This document shows, one piece after another, positions 22,063 to 47,500 of a stretch of 64,000 nt of DNA. The DNA lies in assembly GCA_964036275.1 (NCBI GenBank), contig OZ038435.1:16876270-16940269 (forward strand), read 5' to 3'. The first letter of the stretch is position 1. Each line of letters opens with the position of its first letter. Both the position numbers and the translations under genes were made by a program. The stretch is from Litoditis marina (lineage: Eukaryota > Nematoda > Chromadorea > Rhabditida > Rhabditidae). The notes beneath the pieces are model-generated. The model was not told the origin of the DNA and made no database searches. It was given only the letters and a program-made list of their open reading frames with translations.

Positions 22063-23461
22063 TCGATATTTCAATCGATAATCATCGCCCATCGTGACAA
22101 CACCACTCAGCCATACAATCAATACAGGATTCAATCAATAATGTACGAGTTTTCAAGGACCATTTACTAGCATACATTTGAAATCACGCATACGGTTGAA
22201 TTTTGACAAATGTTTCAAAAAACTGTGTTTTGAAAGTACAATTTCACACGAAACAACAAATAAACTGAAAATATTGAATAACTTGGTGATTGTTACTGTT
22301 CAAAGTAATAACTTGATATGAGAAAACTTGATGGTGCAAAACAACAACGAACCTGTTTACACACAGATCATAACTTGTTCTTTTAATGTTCCCTGTCCTT
22401 GCGGTCTTCTTTGAACTCTTTAGATTTCAGTGAATCACCTACATGAAGTCTTGCCGCTGCAGCCACGACTTCAATGTTGAAACTTTGTCTTTTTTGACCT
22501 GAGAAATTATTTTTCTTCACTTCTGGATCTAATTTTGTCAAATTTCACTGCGTTCCTGTTAGCTTTACTGTTATCCTTACGGATTTTTTGTTGGAAGATT
22601 TTATTGGGGTACTCTCGTTTTTCATATTGTTTCATCGTTCTATTTTACTCCTGTGGAATTGCTTTTATGTGTTTGTCTAAAACATGTGTATTGATTGAAT
22701 TTCATATGTTTGCAGCAACAAACTTTTGATATCATTGTGTCTAGTTTTTCGTATATTTCTCCTGTGGAATTTTAAGGCTGCGTTTCTACTTTTCGAGCTG
22801 CATCTATATAAAGTTGAACTATTGTCGATAACATGTGTATTGATTGAATGGCAGTTTTATCTCTGACCATATAATCAATATGTATGTTTTTGACATCAAC
22901 TTAATTTCATCTAGCTATAACTGGAAGGCTATAAACGTAGCCTGCGATTATAGTCAAAAGACTGCCTTACTGGTTTCCTGCTTTTCATCTCATTGTTGTG
23001 GAAGATTGTGTTTTTGCTCTATTTGTGGAACGTTGTATGTTTGTTTAATAAAACGTTTGTTTTACAAATGTAAATGTATGAATCATATGAAAGTACAAGT
23101 AAACCAAGTAGTTTTCGATAAAACTGAATCGGCTGTCAATAAAAAGAAGTCGAACAATGGAAAGTTGGCTGAAAACCTGGGTTCAATGTCGGCTGCTTTT
23201 TACCGGTATGTTTTTTGCTCAAATATACTTTTCTACGACTTAGGTCCTCGCATTTCTAAACGAGTTTGTCCGATTAAGAAGAGACTGAGACAAACAAGTT
23301 TTCTTGGGCTTGAAAAAACCTAATCGAGTTAGTTTTTCCCTTTCTGTTCTTACCACGTCAAGTAAAACTTCGAAAACAAGCTAGTAAATTAACGACCAAC
23401 TCAATTTCACACCCTTTTTAACATTTCTCCAGATCAAACAAAAACAAATAGATAATAATAG
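22063..23461. other. Convergent intergenic region
   Basis: Lies between the 3' ends of the F-box-like gene (+) and the U2AF65 gene (-). It holds the AATAAA at 22259 for the plus gene. A short repeat, ACATGTGTATTGATTGAAT, occurs at about 22683 and 22831. A 159-codon open frame at 22844-23323 has no recognisable domain and is probably not a gene. Confidence 0.5.
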
Positions 23462-23467
23462 TTTATT
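23462..23467 (-). terminator. Poly(A) signal of the U2AF65 gene
   Basis: TTTATT on the plus strand is AATAAA on the minus strand, 112 nt beyond the U2AF65 stop codon. A normal position for a nematode cleavage signal. Confidence 0.6.
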
Positions 23468-23578
23468 GTAAATATAAGATCAACATGACGAGTTAGGAAG
23501 GAAGAGATACAACCAAATGAAGCAAACGAACTACTAGAGTAAACAAACAAACAACTGGTATCAAACGAGGATTCTGTT

Positions 23579-30575
<6,997 letters not shown>

Positions 30576-31211
30576 ATCTCAAAAGAAATAACACTATCAC
30601 TATCATCACTGAGGTGAGGTAACCATAACAGATCATTATAATGTAATCATAAATTACATCGATATTTTGGTAGAATAGTAGAACGTAACATGTGTCAAAC
30701 ACAAAAATATAGCAACTTCAAATGAAATATCTGACCGCTGTAAACGGCATGTTGAAAAAAACAGAAACAGAGAAATAGAACAATTGTATTTACAATTTAC
30801 AGTAGTAAACCTTTGGTAATTCAGGCGGAGACACAAACGCGAAAAAAATAAAAAACCAGGTAAACCTTCAAACACACACACACGCGGGATTATGGTACAT
30901 AAGTGATATACAGGCACAATTCAACTAGAAAACATTGACTAAATGAGGGTGAGGTGAAAAACAAAACAGAACAGCCATATACCGGGTCGGATTAATAATC
31001 ACCGGAAAAGAAAAACGGAACAATACATTTTTCCGAAATTCCTATTATCTACATTGTGTGGGATTTAATATTATAATGTAAGATCAAAAGATCAATTATG
31101 GATGCACTAAACGCGTCTATGCAAAGCAGCACCGTCGACTAAGGGAAAAATGATTAGAATGGCTGTTAGTTGGGATTAATAGGCCCACACTGTTACAGAG
31201 AACATACAAAC
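30576..31211 (-). other. Intercistronic region between rab-18 and uaf-1
   Basis: About 0.7 kb separates the rab-18 stop (31281) from the uaf-1 ATG (30575), same strand. Candidate trans-splice acceptors on the minus strand are TTATTTCTTTTGAG directly before the ATG and CTCACCTCAG about 40 nt upstream. No independent promoter motif was recognised. A short CA tract lies at about 30872-30884. Confidence 0.45.
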
Positions 31212-31280
31212 ATCGATTGAAACACAGAATATCGACTTAAACACAGAATATCGATTGAACCCCAGAATATCGATTGAAAT
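31212..31280. repeat. 19-bp minisatellite in the rab-18 3' UTR
   Basis: Nearly four tandem units of about 19 bp (ATCGATTGAAACACAGAAT and variants) begin immediately after the rab-18 stop codon on the minus strand, so they would be transcribed in the 3' UTR. Confidence 0.8.
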
Positions 31281-33758
31281 TCAGCATCCGCCACAATATG
31301 AGTCCTGGCTGGATGGATTCTGTTGTCCTAGTCGGAAGGCCGGTCGATCATTCTCCCAAAGACCGGGGGTCTGGATCACCTGCAATACACATGACGAATA
31401 AACCATGTTTTATGTTTTGACGAAATGTAAGATACGCCTATTTTGAAGAAATACAAAACATACCAAACATGTGAAATTTTCTAGAGAGTAACACGAAAAT
31501 CCACTAATTCCCTGAGTTCAATAATTAAACTGGGACGAAGCAGTAAAGTAGTCACGGGATCCGTTTCTTACATCTGTTAAATAAGAAATTAGAACACCAT
31601 GTACTCTTTCTGGGAACAAAAAAACGAGATCAACTCACTAAAATCAATGGATATATAATTTTTGAGTCAGCAAGTGTATGATCCCCGTCTGATAACCAAA
31701 CAACGTGAAATTTTATTTTTTAAAAAAAAACTAGGTGAATCGGTACCTTTTCGATGAGTTCCTCGAACGCGCATTGGACGCCCTCCTTTGTTTTTGCACT
31801 GGCTTCGATGAACAGAGTTCGGTGTCGTTTCGCGAATTTCAGTCCCTCCTCTCGGGTTACTTCGCGGTTAGGCTGAAAACGACGAAGATTAGCGATTGAA
31901 ATATAGAGAAGAAACTACAACTAAAACAAAAAACAATACCTAATAACAAGTAACAACTTTAGTTCGAACAAAAAATGCGGAACAATGATCCCAAGCTTGC
32001 CATTTCCAAAACGGAAAGGAAGATATGACAACTGTATGACAGAATCAACAATTTACAAGGAAAGAATGAAATCATTGTCATAATCTAATAACTCCAATTT
32101 AATAAAAACCTTATCAAATTCGTATTTCATGACCTACCATATCGATTTTGTTGGCGACCAGCATCTTGACGGCCTCTCCTTTCGTCGAGTACGTGTCTAC
32201 TTCGGTCATCCAATGATCGAGGCGTTCGAACGAACTGCGATTCGTCACATCGTAGACTGAAAGGAAATCAATACTATACTATGAATAAACACAATTTATT
32301 TTGTTCAAATAAAAATAAACACAAAGAATCTCTTTCAATATTTAAATCCTACATGACTGGAACAACAATCTCGAATTCTTTCGTCTTTTTCATCTGTGTT
32401 GAAGTTTTGTTTCGGTCGAATTAGAAAACTGAGACGAGCACCGTGTTCTAGTTCAGAGATAAGCCCAAAACTACACGATAACTAAAGAATACATGCTCAT
32501 ATCTGCCCATTGTAGCCTTCTCTACTCCACTCTTATTGTTTTTTTTCTGTTTACGTTGAGTTCATGACTGTTTATCTAACGATAAATGAAAATATAATCA
32601 CTTACCACAAACAACGCCTTGTGCTCCTCTGTAATAACTGGGAGTTAGGGTCCGGAATCTTTCCTGACCAGCCGTGTCCCAAATGGCCAGTTTCACTCGA
32701 TTTCCATCGACATTCATGGAAGTGACACGGAAATCCACACCTGAAGACATTAATTGAGAACTTTAGACATTCCTGAATAGTCATATACACAGCAAATACA
32801 TAAAAGATTTCACATTGATAAATTTAAGCCAACGCGAAAACAAACAACTTGGGAGAAGAATAAATACAAATGATTTCCAATTTAAAAAGACAGGAATACC
32901 CACCTATAGTAGCTGCCTGTTCGGGATCGAAAGTGTCATCAACGAAACGAAGCATGAGACTGGAAAACAAGGTTTAAAGAATTGAATGAAATACCACACA
33001 ATGTGAAGGACATGGGGACATTGACTTTTTACCCCCCACCTTTCTGAAATTGTATTGCGTTTGGGGAATTGTAGTTTGACCCCCCCCCCCACCGGGGGGT
33101 GATAATTCAATACCCCAAACGTAATACAAAAGTTTGAGGGTGGGGGGTAAAAAGTAAACATTTCCGGTATTGGAGTTCAGCCCCCCACCCGTTGAAGTTT
33201 GACCCCCCACCATTGAAGTTTTACCCCCGCCGACCCATGTAGGGGGGGGGGGGGGTAAACAGTAAATGTCGAAGTTGATTTTTGACCCCCCCCCCCTCTC
33301 CTAGATTTTTAGGTTTTAGCTTGGGTGGGTTTGAAGTGCTACGGGGGGGGGGGGGACTCAACTAGAGTGGGGGGCGATACTTCAATTTTCCCAAGGACAT
33401 GGCAAAATATGAAGAAAAAAAGGTTCGTTCAATAATACGTTCATTCGATTGCGTGTCAATATAATAGGGTTGTTTGTGTATTTGGCTTGTGGCTCACTGA
33501 TGATCGATTAACAACCATAGAGTCCATCGATTACAAATACAAAAGTGTTCTTACGACAGAGAGAATATGAACAACTTGGTTATCACATAAGTGCAGCCGG
33601 GGATTTCACAATCGTAAATGATTTTGAAGGCAAATCCTTTTGAATACAAGTTCATAAAAAAGTCACCTGGACTTTCCGACTCCACTCTCTCCGATGATCA
33701 GAATCTTCAGCGTGGTTATGGTCGGATTGTCTTCTTCTTTCTCACTGAGGAACGACAT
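31281..33758 (-). CDS. rab-18: Small GTPase RAB-18
   Basis: Six exons on the minus strand: 33758-33667, 32959-32904, 32740-32606, 32256-32138, 31872-31747, 31379-31281, giving 208 residues. All Rab GTP-binding motifs are present: GESGVGKSS (23-31), TIGVDF (48-53), WDTAGQERF (70-78), NKID (130-133) and ASAK (158-161). The stretches [32 protein letters not shown] and [20 protein letters not shown] sequence identify Rab18 rather than other Rabs. The C-terminus ends in cysteines (YCGGC), suitable for geranylgeranylation though not the CSVL-type end of vertebrate Rab18. Rab18 acts on ER and lipid-droplet membranes. It is followed on the same strand by uaf-1 and is divergent from the coiled-coil gene at 34204. 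Intron 1 holds G/C-homopolymer repeats. Confidence 0.93.
32998..33390. repeat. G/C-homopolymer inverted repeats in rab-18 intron 1
   Basis: Multiple runs of 6-14 C or G (for example 33080-33092, 33242-33255, 33286-33297, 33342-33355) with mirrored segments such as TTACCCCCC / GGGGGGTAA. Left part 33010-33080 and right part 33095-33160 are inverted copies. Related G/C-run repeats occur at 45526-45760 and 49479-49690. Confidence 0.7.
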
Positions 33759-34196
33759 TGCGGATATTCGAAATAACTAAAAGTTTCAAAGATGAAAAAT
33801 GGTGGTCAACACGTAAAACATCAATCAGAGTTATGTCCGAAATGAACCACTTCGCCTCTTACAAACAAAATCTAGAAAAACACTCCCAGATACTTCTAAA
33901 ATATTAAAATACCCTTGAAATGATTAAAAATGATTGAAAAAATATGGGCGTCATATGAATTTTGTGACGTCATAATCGAACACCGCGGAATTTTAAGCTA
34001 CCGTAACAAGCGTGGTGGGAGAGAGCGTAGAAAAGCCGCGAAACTGATATATTTGAATTAATCGCAGACAAAAAACGAAGCTGGCATTAATTTTTTTGTA
34101 AAGTCTTTCTATTATTATTATTCTCATGTGTACTGATTCAAATGTTATTCAAATCTGTTCTTGTTGTTTCTAAAAATCTAGAATTTCCCTATTTCA
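33759..34196. promoter_or_regulatory. Bidirectional promoter region of rab-18 and the coiled-coil gene
   Basis: The start codons of rab-18 (-) and the coiled-coil gene (+) are only 445 bp apart. The spacer contains a perfect palindromic CRE, TGACGTCA, at 33965-33972, a consensus site for CREB/ATF bZIP factors. An acceptor-like CCTATTTCAG at 34187-34196, eight bases from the plus-strand ATG, may be a spliced-leader site. Confidence 0.5.
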
Positions 34197-34203
34197 GCTG
34201 CCA

Positions 34204-37200
34204 ATGGCCTACAATCTCTCGTACTCCACTCCATTAGAAACTGACGTCGATTTCTCATTTATTGATCAGTATACTCGTCAGAAAGAGGTCAGTTTATCTT
34301 GTATTCGTTGTATTCACAATCTGGCAGTCGAAATTATCAGTTTTGTATGAATCTTTTGGCTCAAGAAGTCGTAAGCACGTTACCCCAAAACGCTCAAGTG
34401 TTGGTTTTCGATAAGTAGTGGTCAGCGTACTGATTGGTGCCGTAAGTGAAAGAGATCTGAAAGTAGCTTGTTTATTGAATAACTTAACTGTGTTTCGGTG
34501 ACACGGTAGGTTAGCGAAAACCGGGTCAGATAAGTATTTCGTCCGGTCGACGAGAATATCTTTCTTGTAACTCGTAATGATTACAGCGGACATTTTATTC
34601 ACGGCGTTCTCGCCTACAGTAATTTTTGCGGTTAAACTTGTATTGAGCTCCGTCCACAAAGTTTTCGTGGCGGGACACTGTATCCCACTGCAATTTGGAA
34701 TGGTCGCAGCACTAATTCGCTGCGTATCGCGCTTATTTTCACGCGAATCATTTGCGGAGCGTCTAAAATCGAGGACGCGAGTTTCTTATTTAATAAAGCT
34801 GTTGTTGAGAACGCCGTGCAGTTCCTTTTTTACAGAATGCCAGCATCCCGGATGATGTTTGCGCGGAGTATGTAGCCACGACGGAAAATAAAACCAAAGA
34901 ATGGTAAGATTTGTTGCTTTTGTTGTAGGCAGAAGTGGAGTTGGCACAAGTTGTTAGGATCTTATACCTTTTCTTTAACTTCTAACATTCTGGAATCTCC
35001 TCATGTAACTTGCCCTCTGCCCTGAGAAGATGTGTACTGATAAAAACCATTCGAAAGTTCATCACAATCACAAGTAATGCGTGGTACTGAATATCCACCA
35101 CTGGATTTTTCCAGTTTTCCAGTTTTTGCCTGTGTAGCTAGAAAATATTCTACTGAAGCAAATATTCTACTAAAAGTTGAAGTAGTTGATTTGAAATACA
35201 GGTCCATTTTCGAAGTTCAGGTACATTTTCGAACAAAAGTCACACTGCACTGCCTCACACTTCACTGGAGAGGAATATCACGTGTAATGTACACATTTGT
35301 CGAATAAAATACTTGTCTTTTCTCGGTTTTACCGCAGAAATAGGAAATAACCAAATTTTCCGAAATTCGTGTAGAGAAGTGCCTGTTTCGTGAATTTCTC
35401 GCCCTAGTTGTATGATTTCAATTCATTTTTTAAGGAAGAACGATTATGTGGTCCAATCGTAACGCTTCAGTCCTTTAAACTGCAATACATTTTTCAATTG
35501 CAGTTTAAAGGACCGTTGACACGAGATTGGTTCACATAATCGTCCTACTTTAAGGAAGGAGCACCATTTCCGCGTACAACACCGGCTGCAAGACTTCCCC
35601 CAGCAGATCAGAGGTGAGAATAGTTTTGACTGTTCATAACAGAATAGTCCTGTTTGTTTCCCCAAGTACCTGAAATATTATTTTGGGATTCGGGTGAAAA
35701 AGATACCAGGTTTTGCATTTAGCAGATCCAGAGCGCGTTTTTGAATAGTCAGAAAACAGGCTCCCATTTTGTTGATGACCGAAAAATTTGCTAATTTTTG
35801 GGGCAAATCTGCAAAAGCATTAAGTTTCGCTTGTTTTAATCGAAAAACGGCTCCCTTCCTACATAGTTGTCTGGCATTTCAGATGTATACGGACGTTGTT
35901 ACAGCCCCATTTTTTGTTTTAGTTCCAATTTCTAAATCTAAGGTGAATGGATGTAAAAAGCTTTTTGTCTTATTTTTTGGAGTTGATCTATGTTTTTCAG
36001 AGCCGATTGAGCATCTTCGGAGAAATTTGAAGCAGATTACGGATGAGTTGCACGCTACCCGGAACGGTGAGACTTGGGCCAATTCTACAACTAACCGGGT
36101 TTTCAGGTAACCTAACCGGTTTTTGGTAACCCTTTTTTTCAGGTTACCTCATAGGTAACCGGTAGGTAACCGAAAACTAAAATCCTGTTACCGTACAAAC
36201 TAACGGTAAAAACCACATTTTGTGTTGGAAAAACAGGTAACCGGTTTTTCATTTTCGGTTACCGACCGGTTACCTATCGAAGTAACCGGGAAAAGGGTTA
36301 CCAAAAAACCGGTTAGGTTACCAAACATACGCTAGCAAGGTTGTCCGAATAGTCAGAAAATTTCGAAAAACAGACTACTTTTTAGCCGAAAAGATGAAAA
36401 TCGGTCTACTTTATTAGAAAAATCCTAAATTTTCACATGTTTATATTCGAAAACGGATTACTTTTTGTCGCTTAGTCAGACCTTGCTGGTGTATGTTACC
36501 AAAAGACCCGGTTACATATAGAATTCACCTGAGACTTGTCTTATAAGTTCAGATTTGTTCCTTCTTCTCAGTATAGGGGCGAGTTGGCTAGTTCCTTAGT
36601 TTTGCCAGTGTTTCGATGAGATTAATCCGGATTCAGTTCGGATTTCAACTCGAACACAAAAACTTTTCGTAGTTCGTACACACACGATCATGGGATTGAA
36701 CATGGGATTTATCGAAACTTTGGTTTAATAAAATAGAAATGTTCTTTTCATAATTCTGTTATTATCGCAGCAATCGATGCAATCGATACCAAGATGACGT
36801 CACTAAAAGCGACGGAAAAGCGATTGACGAAAAAGTTGTCGACGGGTCTGGAGAAGAGAGAATTGTTGTCGAGTGAAGTGGAGTACGCACAGGACAAAGT
36901 CAAGATCGTCACTAGAGGTCCGTTCAAACTACAAACTACGCAGAAACTCTACTAATTGTCCTAATAGCAGTAGTATTTAACTCGAAATCTGGTTTCTTAT
37001 TATACACATTGGTTAGTTTCATAGCGAGGTATTTATGGGTCGTTAAATTCTAAACTCCAGTAGTAGTCCCCCTTTTGCCAGCATGTCAGTTTTCACAATT
37101 GCCTCAGAAGAACGAATGCGAAAGAGGCAATCCGTGTGTTTTTTCGTTGTCAGTTGCGTCACTCGTATCTAGAATAGACAAATTGTTCGAGTTTTTTCTA

Positions 37201-37275
37201 GCTTTTAGTGAAGTTTTACTATGTAATATTAGATTTTTTTCAGTGAACAGTTTGGCGACTGAGCTCTCGACTTGA
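34204..37275 (+). CDS. Small coiled-coil protein, family not recognised
   Basis: Six exons: 34204-34287, 34836-34903, 35555-35613, 36001-36066, 36771-36917, 37244-37275. Phases join to 151 residues. It starts MAYNLSYSTPLETDVDF. From about residue 60 it is predicted helical and heptad-like (IEHLRRNLKQITDELHATRN, then TEKRLTKKLSTGLEKRELLS), with no Pro until the end, so it is probably a coiled-coil subunit of a larger complex. I do not recognise the family. Exon 3 uses an acceptor formed at the edge of a MITE (35430-35553), and the exon 4 donor is followed after six bases by another MITE. AATAAA occurs near 37459. The 121-codon minus-strand open frame in intron 1 (34294-34659) has no recognised domain. 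Confidence 0.65.
35430..35553. repeat. TTAA-flanked MITE, copy 4, at a 3' splice site
   Basis: TTAA at 35430-35433 and 35550-35553; inverted termini GAAGAACGATTATGTGGTCC and CACATAATCGTCC. The right TTAA plus the next G (35554) make the acceptor TTTAAG of exon 3 of the coiled-coil gene. The left flank reads TTTTTTAAGGAAG, so the pre-insertion acceptor was probably TTTTTTAAG followed by GAAG. The insertion would have split it and rebuilt it from the target duplication. Confidence 0.8.
36073..36533. repeat. GGTAACC-family MITE with a nested insertion
   Basis: Starts GGGCCAATTCTACAACTAAC six bases after an exon donor and ends GGTTACATATAGAATTCACC. The core has many GGTAACC/GGTTACC motifs. A different element of about 160 bp (36331-36490) with inverted ends GCTAGCAAGGT / ACCTTGCTGG and the segment TACTTTTTGTCGCTTAGTC is nested near its right end. 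A relative of the nested element lies near 9316-9355. Confidence 0.75.
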
Positions 37276-37669
37276 AGCCATGGTCCATTGATCGATTTTA
37301 TAGTATTTTAGTCTTTTGATCTCTCAAAAAAAAATTCGTAAAAGTTTGATTCGATTTATAAAGGTAATTGATCTTCATTGAGGTTACTAATTGTTTCAAT
37401 ACTGATTGTCAGCATGTACTCTATTGCTTATGTGTATAGGTTCCGCTTTGTACTATTGGAATAAAGTATAGTGGAGCGGTTTTCAAATGTTCAGAAGTAT
37501 TGGGACACATGGTTGGATTTTCACTTTTCGGCAGAAATTCTCGTACTTTGATAAAACTCGCGTAAAAACTTCCAAATTACACGTCATCCACGTGGAAATG
37601 CTGTTTGAGACTAGAACGAAAAAAAAAGAATTATTCGGAATCTTCATTAACAAGAGACAAATCAAACTA

Positions 37670-44037
<6,368 letters not shown>

Positions 44038-44294
44038 CTGTATGCAACTTTGTATTCTGGAATTATTGATTTTTCAATGAAAAGTTGTTGTTTGTATTTA
44101 CACTTTTTTCAGTTCAAGACCACTCCCATTCTGAAAAGTATTGCTTTTTCAATGAAAAGTTGTAGTTTTCTATTCACAATTTATTGAGTTATTCATGGAG
44201 AACGAGATCGACCTAGTTTCAGTGTTTGTTTCAGAAAAGTTTCAAAGTTGCCTTGAACCGTGAAGTTTGCGGGTATTTGAACCTTCCTTTTTTG

Positions 44295-44480
44295 TATAGT
44301 TCACACCATTCCTACTGAGACTCCTACAGTATATTCGCTCTCGTATAATCACTCTACGTGAGAAGGAGAATGAGGTTCGTGAATCCTAAACTTCTCCGAT
44401 GAGAGTTAAGTGAGCAAAACGGCTTGAAATTTCCCAAATCCTACTGTAGGAGTCTCAGTAGGAATGGAAAAGCCTATAGT
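44295..44480. repeat. Short MITE with CATTCCTACTGAGACTCC termini
   Basis: About 185 bp, same inverted termini as 42678-43350 but with a short unrelated interior. It lies directly between the kinase start and the upstream exon at 44560-44636. Confidence 0.75.
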
Positions 44481-44559
44481 CATAATCGAAATTATCTGCT
44501 GTGTGCGTAGATGGAAGTGAAACTCCAAACCACCACTGGGAAAGAAATTTCCAACTTAC

Positions 44560-47500
44560 CATAGAGTGAGAAGCTAGTAAGCGGCCAGTCTCTCGTTGCC
44601 GAAAATATCAAATGAACAGTCTTGGGAAAACGATTCCTGTTCACGTCAGCAACGTGAACTAAATTCAGGAAATATGAACTATTGCACGGGTTTCCAGCGT
44701 AGTCGGACCGGTTTTCCGGACTTTTCACGATTTATGAACCTGGAAAATTTTTCCAGAAACTCTCGAGCGAGTTTTCCCGTTTTCAGTTTTCTGGTTGAAC
44801 GTATTGCAAATTTCTATCCAGGAAAAGTCAGGCAAAACACACTTTTCCGGGAAAATGCCTGGTGAAAAACTGGGAAAACTGTGCATAAAATTTTTGAATA
44901 CTTCTCCAAGCCAGCCTGTTGTATCATTCGCAACCAGTTCAGAAAAAAACTTTCTGTACTACCAAACAATTTTGAATAGAACAAAGACGAATAATAACAA
45001 AATGTGCATTTTTCTCGCTCAAGTCTAGAGTGACGAGTTCAAAATACATCATCTTATTTTGAACAAGATTTCATTGCAAACACAAAAACACACATCAAAT
45101 GTACAATAGACCAATTAGTCTTTCTGTAGTTTGTAGTCTGATCAAAATCCCGGGCAAATCATAGCAATTGATTGAACAGAGCGCTGTGTTCTAGTTCTTT
45201 CTCCACCCTGGAAAGTAGAAAAGTACCAAGGCCGTGTGCATGAATATCTCTATCTTCCTATCCAAACCTGCGTCTCTTCAAACACACACTGTTTCTCCGC
45301 TCTCCCATCCCGTCGGAATACGAGTGTCACGAAATAGTGAGGCAAAGCGAGAGGCGCAGGATGGAATGCAGGTATCGGGATCTTCTAGATTGTCGGGCTG
45401 AACATACACTCTCTGATCTCGAAAACACGGAGTAGGCTGGTTTTTATATGGGTTTGCAATTTAATATGCAAGAAAATCTTAAATGAGGAGGGTAAAACAG
45501 AAAACAAGCTTACTATTGACAAACCGGGAGTAGTTTACATTTGCCCCCCATCCTGGTCGAAAATGGGTTGAAAAGGGCCCGTACTACAATCGCCCCCCAC
45601 CTTTGGGGGGCGATTATACACCATGCTTATTTACTGCAGGCTTGGGTCGTGTGGGGGTGATTTTTCATCAGTTCCGGGTATGTACTATCACCCCCCATTT
45701 TGTATTGTGGGGGGGGGGGGGGGGGTGATTGTTCATTGTCGAAGATGCAATTTTTCTAGGATTTCAATTAGGTGGGGGGTAATAACCACGAGGGGGGTGA
45801 TTGTTGGGTGGGGGGCGATTGTACATTTTTCCCGACAAACCTTCAATACCAAGTTTTCAAATTGGGAGCTTTTGCATTCAGTTCGCAATCCTCCATAACT
45901 GACTACAAGAGTGAACATTAAACTTATCGACTTTCACGATTACCTAACTGTTCCTGATGCGATTCTCACGTTTTCTCACGTACAAATTAACAGCGAGTAC
46001 AAACTACAAACTCACAGGGGCACAGCCTTTTGGAGGAATTCCGCCAATTTTCGTTGGCTGAGTATTCGATGTAGCTGTGCTGGATCGATGGTTTGGAACT
46101 CGTACACGGTGGCCTTGTTTTCCATCAGCACACTGGAACACAGAGAAGGTGTACACATCAGAACGGTATAGACGGAGTATTACCATGACTTACTGTGATC
46201 AACGACGTCGTCGATAGGTTCGTTAATCGAGTTGTTCATTTCGAGTTTCGATCTTTCGAATTTGGGAAATTTGAGTTTGTCGCAATCGAGTTTCGTATGT
46301 TCCAGAAAAACCTAGTTTTTCGATTTGTGGCGAGTTTTGCGTTTTCAGTCTCAACCGGCCTTAGTTATCTCTTCTTTCGGTTGCTGTCTAATAATTCTGT
46401 TGCCGTCGTGCATTGAATCAGTCAATTCTTTCCTCATGAGTCACTTATTCGCTACACCAACCATACATCCACAGAAACAAAATAAGGACTAACTTGGGTC
46501 CAATCGATCTCTCTGTAGTCTGTACTTCGGTCCCGCTCCCACGCTCAGTGCACAGAGTGGCCAATTGACCATCGGGATCCGAGCTGGAGTCGAGTGGAAA
46601 TGAAGTCGAAAGTTATAGTGGTTGGTCGCAAAATCGCGTCATCATGTCGTAGACATGCGTTACTACTGTGCTCTTTTCGGAATCAAATGATGAAGATCAT
46701 GTAGCCATTTAAATGAAATCTAGTAGACATGTTGTTTGAGAGAAATAGTGGAATTCTGAATAATCGGGTTGAAAAAAAACACACTTTTTCGGGTTCATAT
46801 TTGCGACGGTAAAAACTACGATACTTGAGGCCTACTGAAAATATTTGAGATGGCAACGAATTCAATCGAGTACTGTAGAACGTGGGAATGACAAGAACTG
46901 TAGTATATCCTACTGTGAATATGACTTTCTGCTGTGTGCTTGCCCCAAGCGGTTTGTGACCAAAGCTGAAAAGGACCCGAAAAGTGGAAAGAACCCAAAA
47001 ATATTAGAAGTCGTACCGTATATTGAGTCCGGGCAGCTTGCAGTCTTCCAATTGAATGACGTCACCCCGTTCACGCTGCTCGAATATTATCTGCAAAAAA
47101 GATGGAAACCTCAGATTACGTATGCAGGACATTTCTGAGTTCTGCTGTGTTCAACATGTTTCACGTGACTGTGTAATTGACTAATAGTGTAGAAAGTAGA
47201 TGGTAACGGGGGTTGTCTCGCCAGAATTTCAAAGCAAGAAACTGGATGTCGTACAAAATGCAACCAGACAAAAACTAGAAGAAAAACCCAGTCATGGAAA
47301 GTGAAAATTATGATGGAAAATACAAGATTTATGCTCTAGTAAACTTGTAAAATACCACAAATGAACAAAACTCTGAACTTTCTGGATAGACTATTCTGCT
47401 AGTCTTGCATTTCATATCTGGTAGATAGTTTCTTTCGATAAGGAGTAGATAAGTAGATTAGTTCCATATCAATACGTTCAGGTTACACACTATGTAACAT

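Noticed and set aside
22844..23323. 159-codon plus-strand frame in the convergent intergenic region
   Set aside because: No domain recognised, Cys- and Ser-rich translation of AT-rich DNA, and no neighbouring exons.
34294..34659. 121-codon minus-strand frame in intron 1 of the coiled-coil gene
   Set aside because: No recognised domain or splice context. It may be a transposon remnant, but nothing in the sequence shows which.
46845..47138. 97-codon plus-strand frame (no ATG) with hydrophilic sequence
   Set aside because: It overlaps, on the opposite strand, an exon (47017-47090) that has splice sites and fits a phase-consistent chain. The plus frame has no such support.
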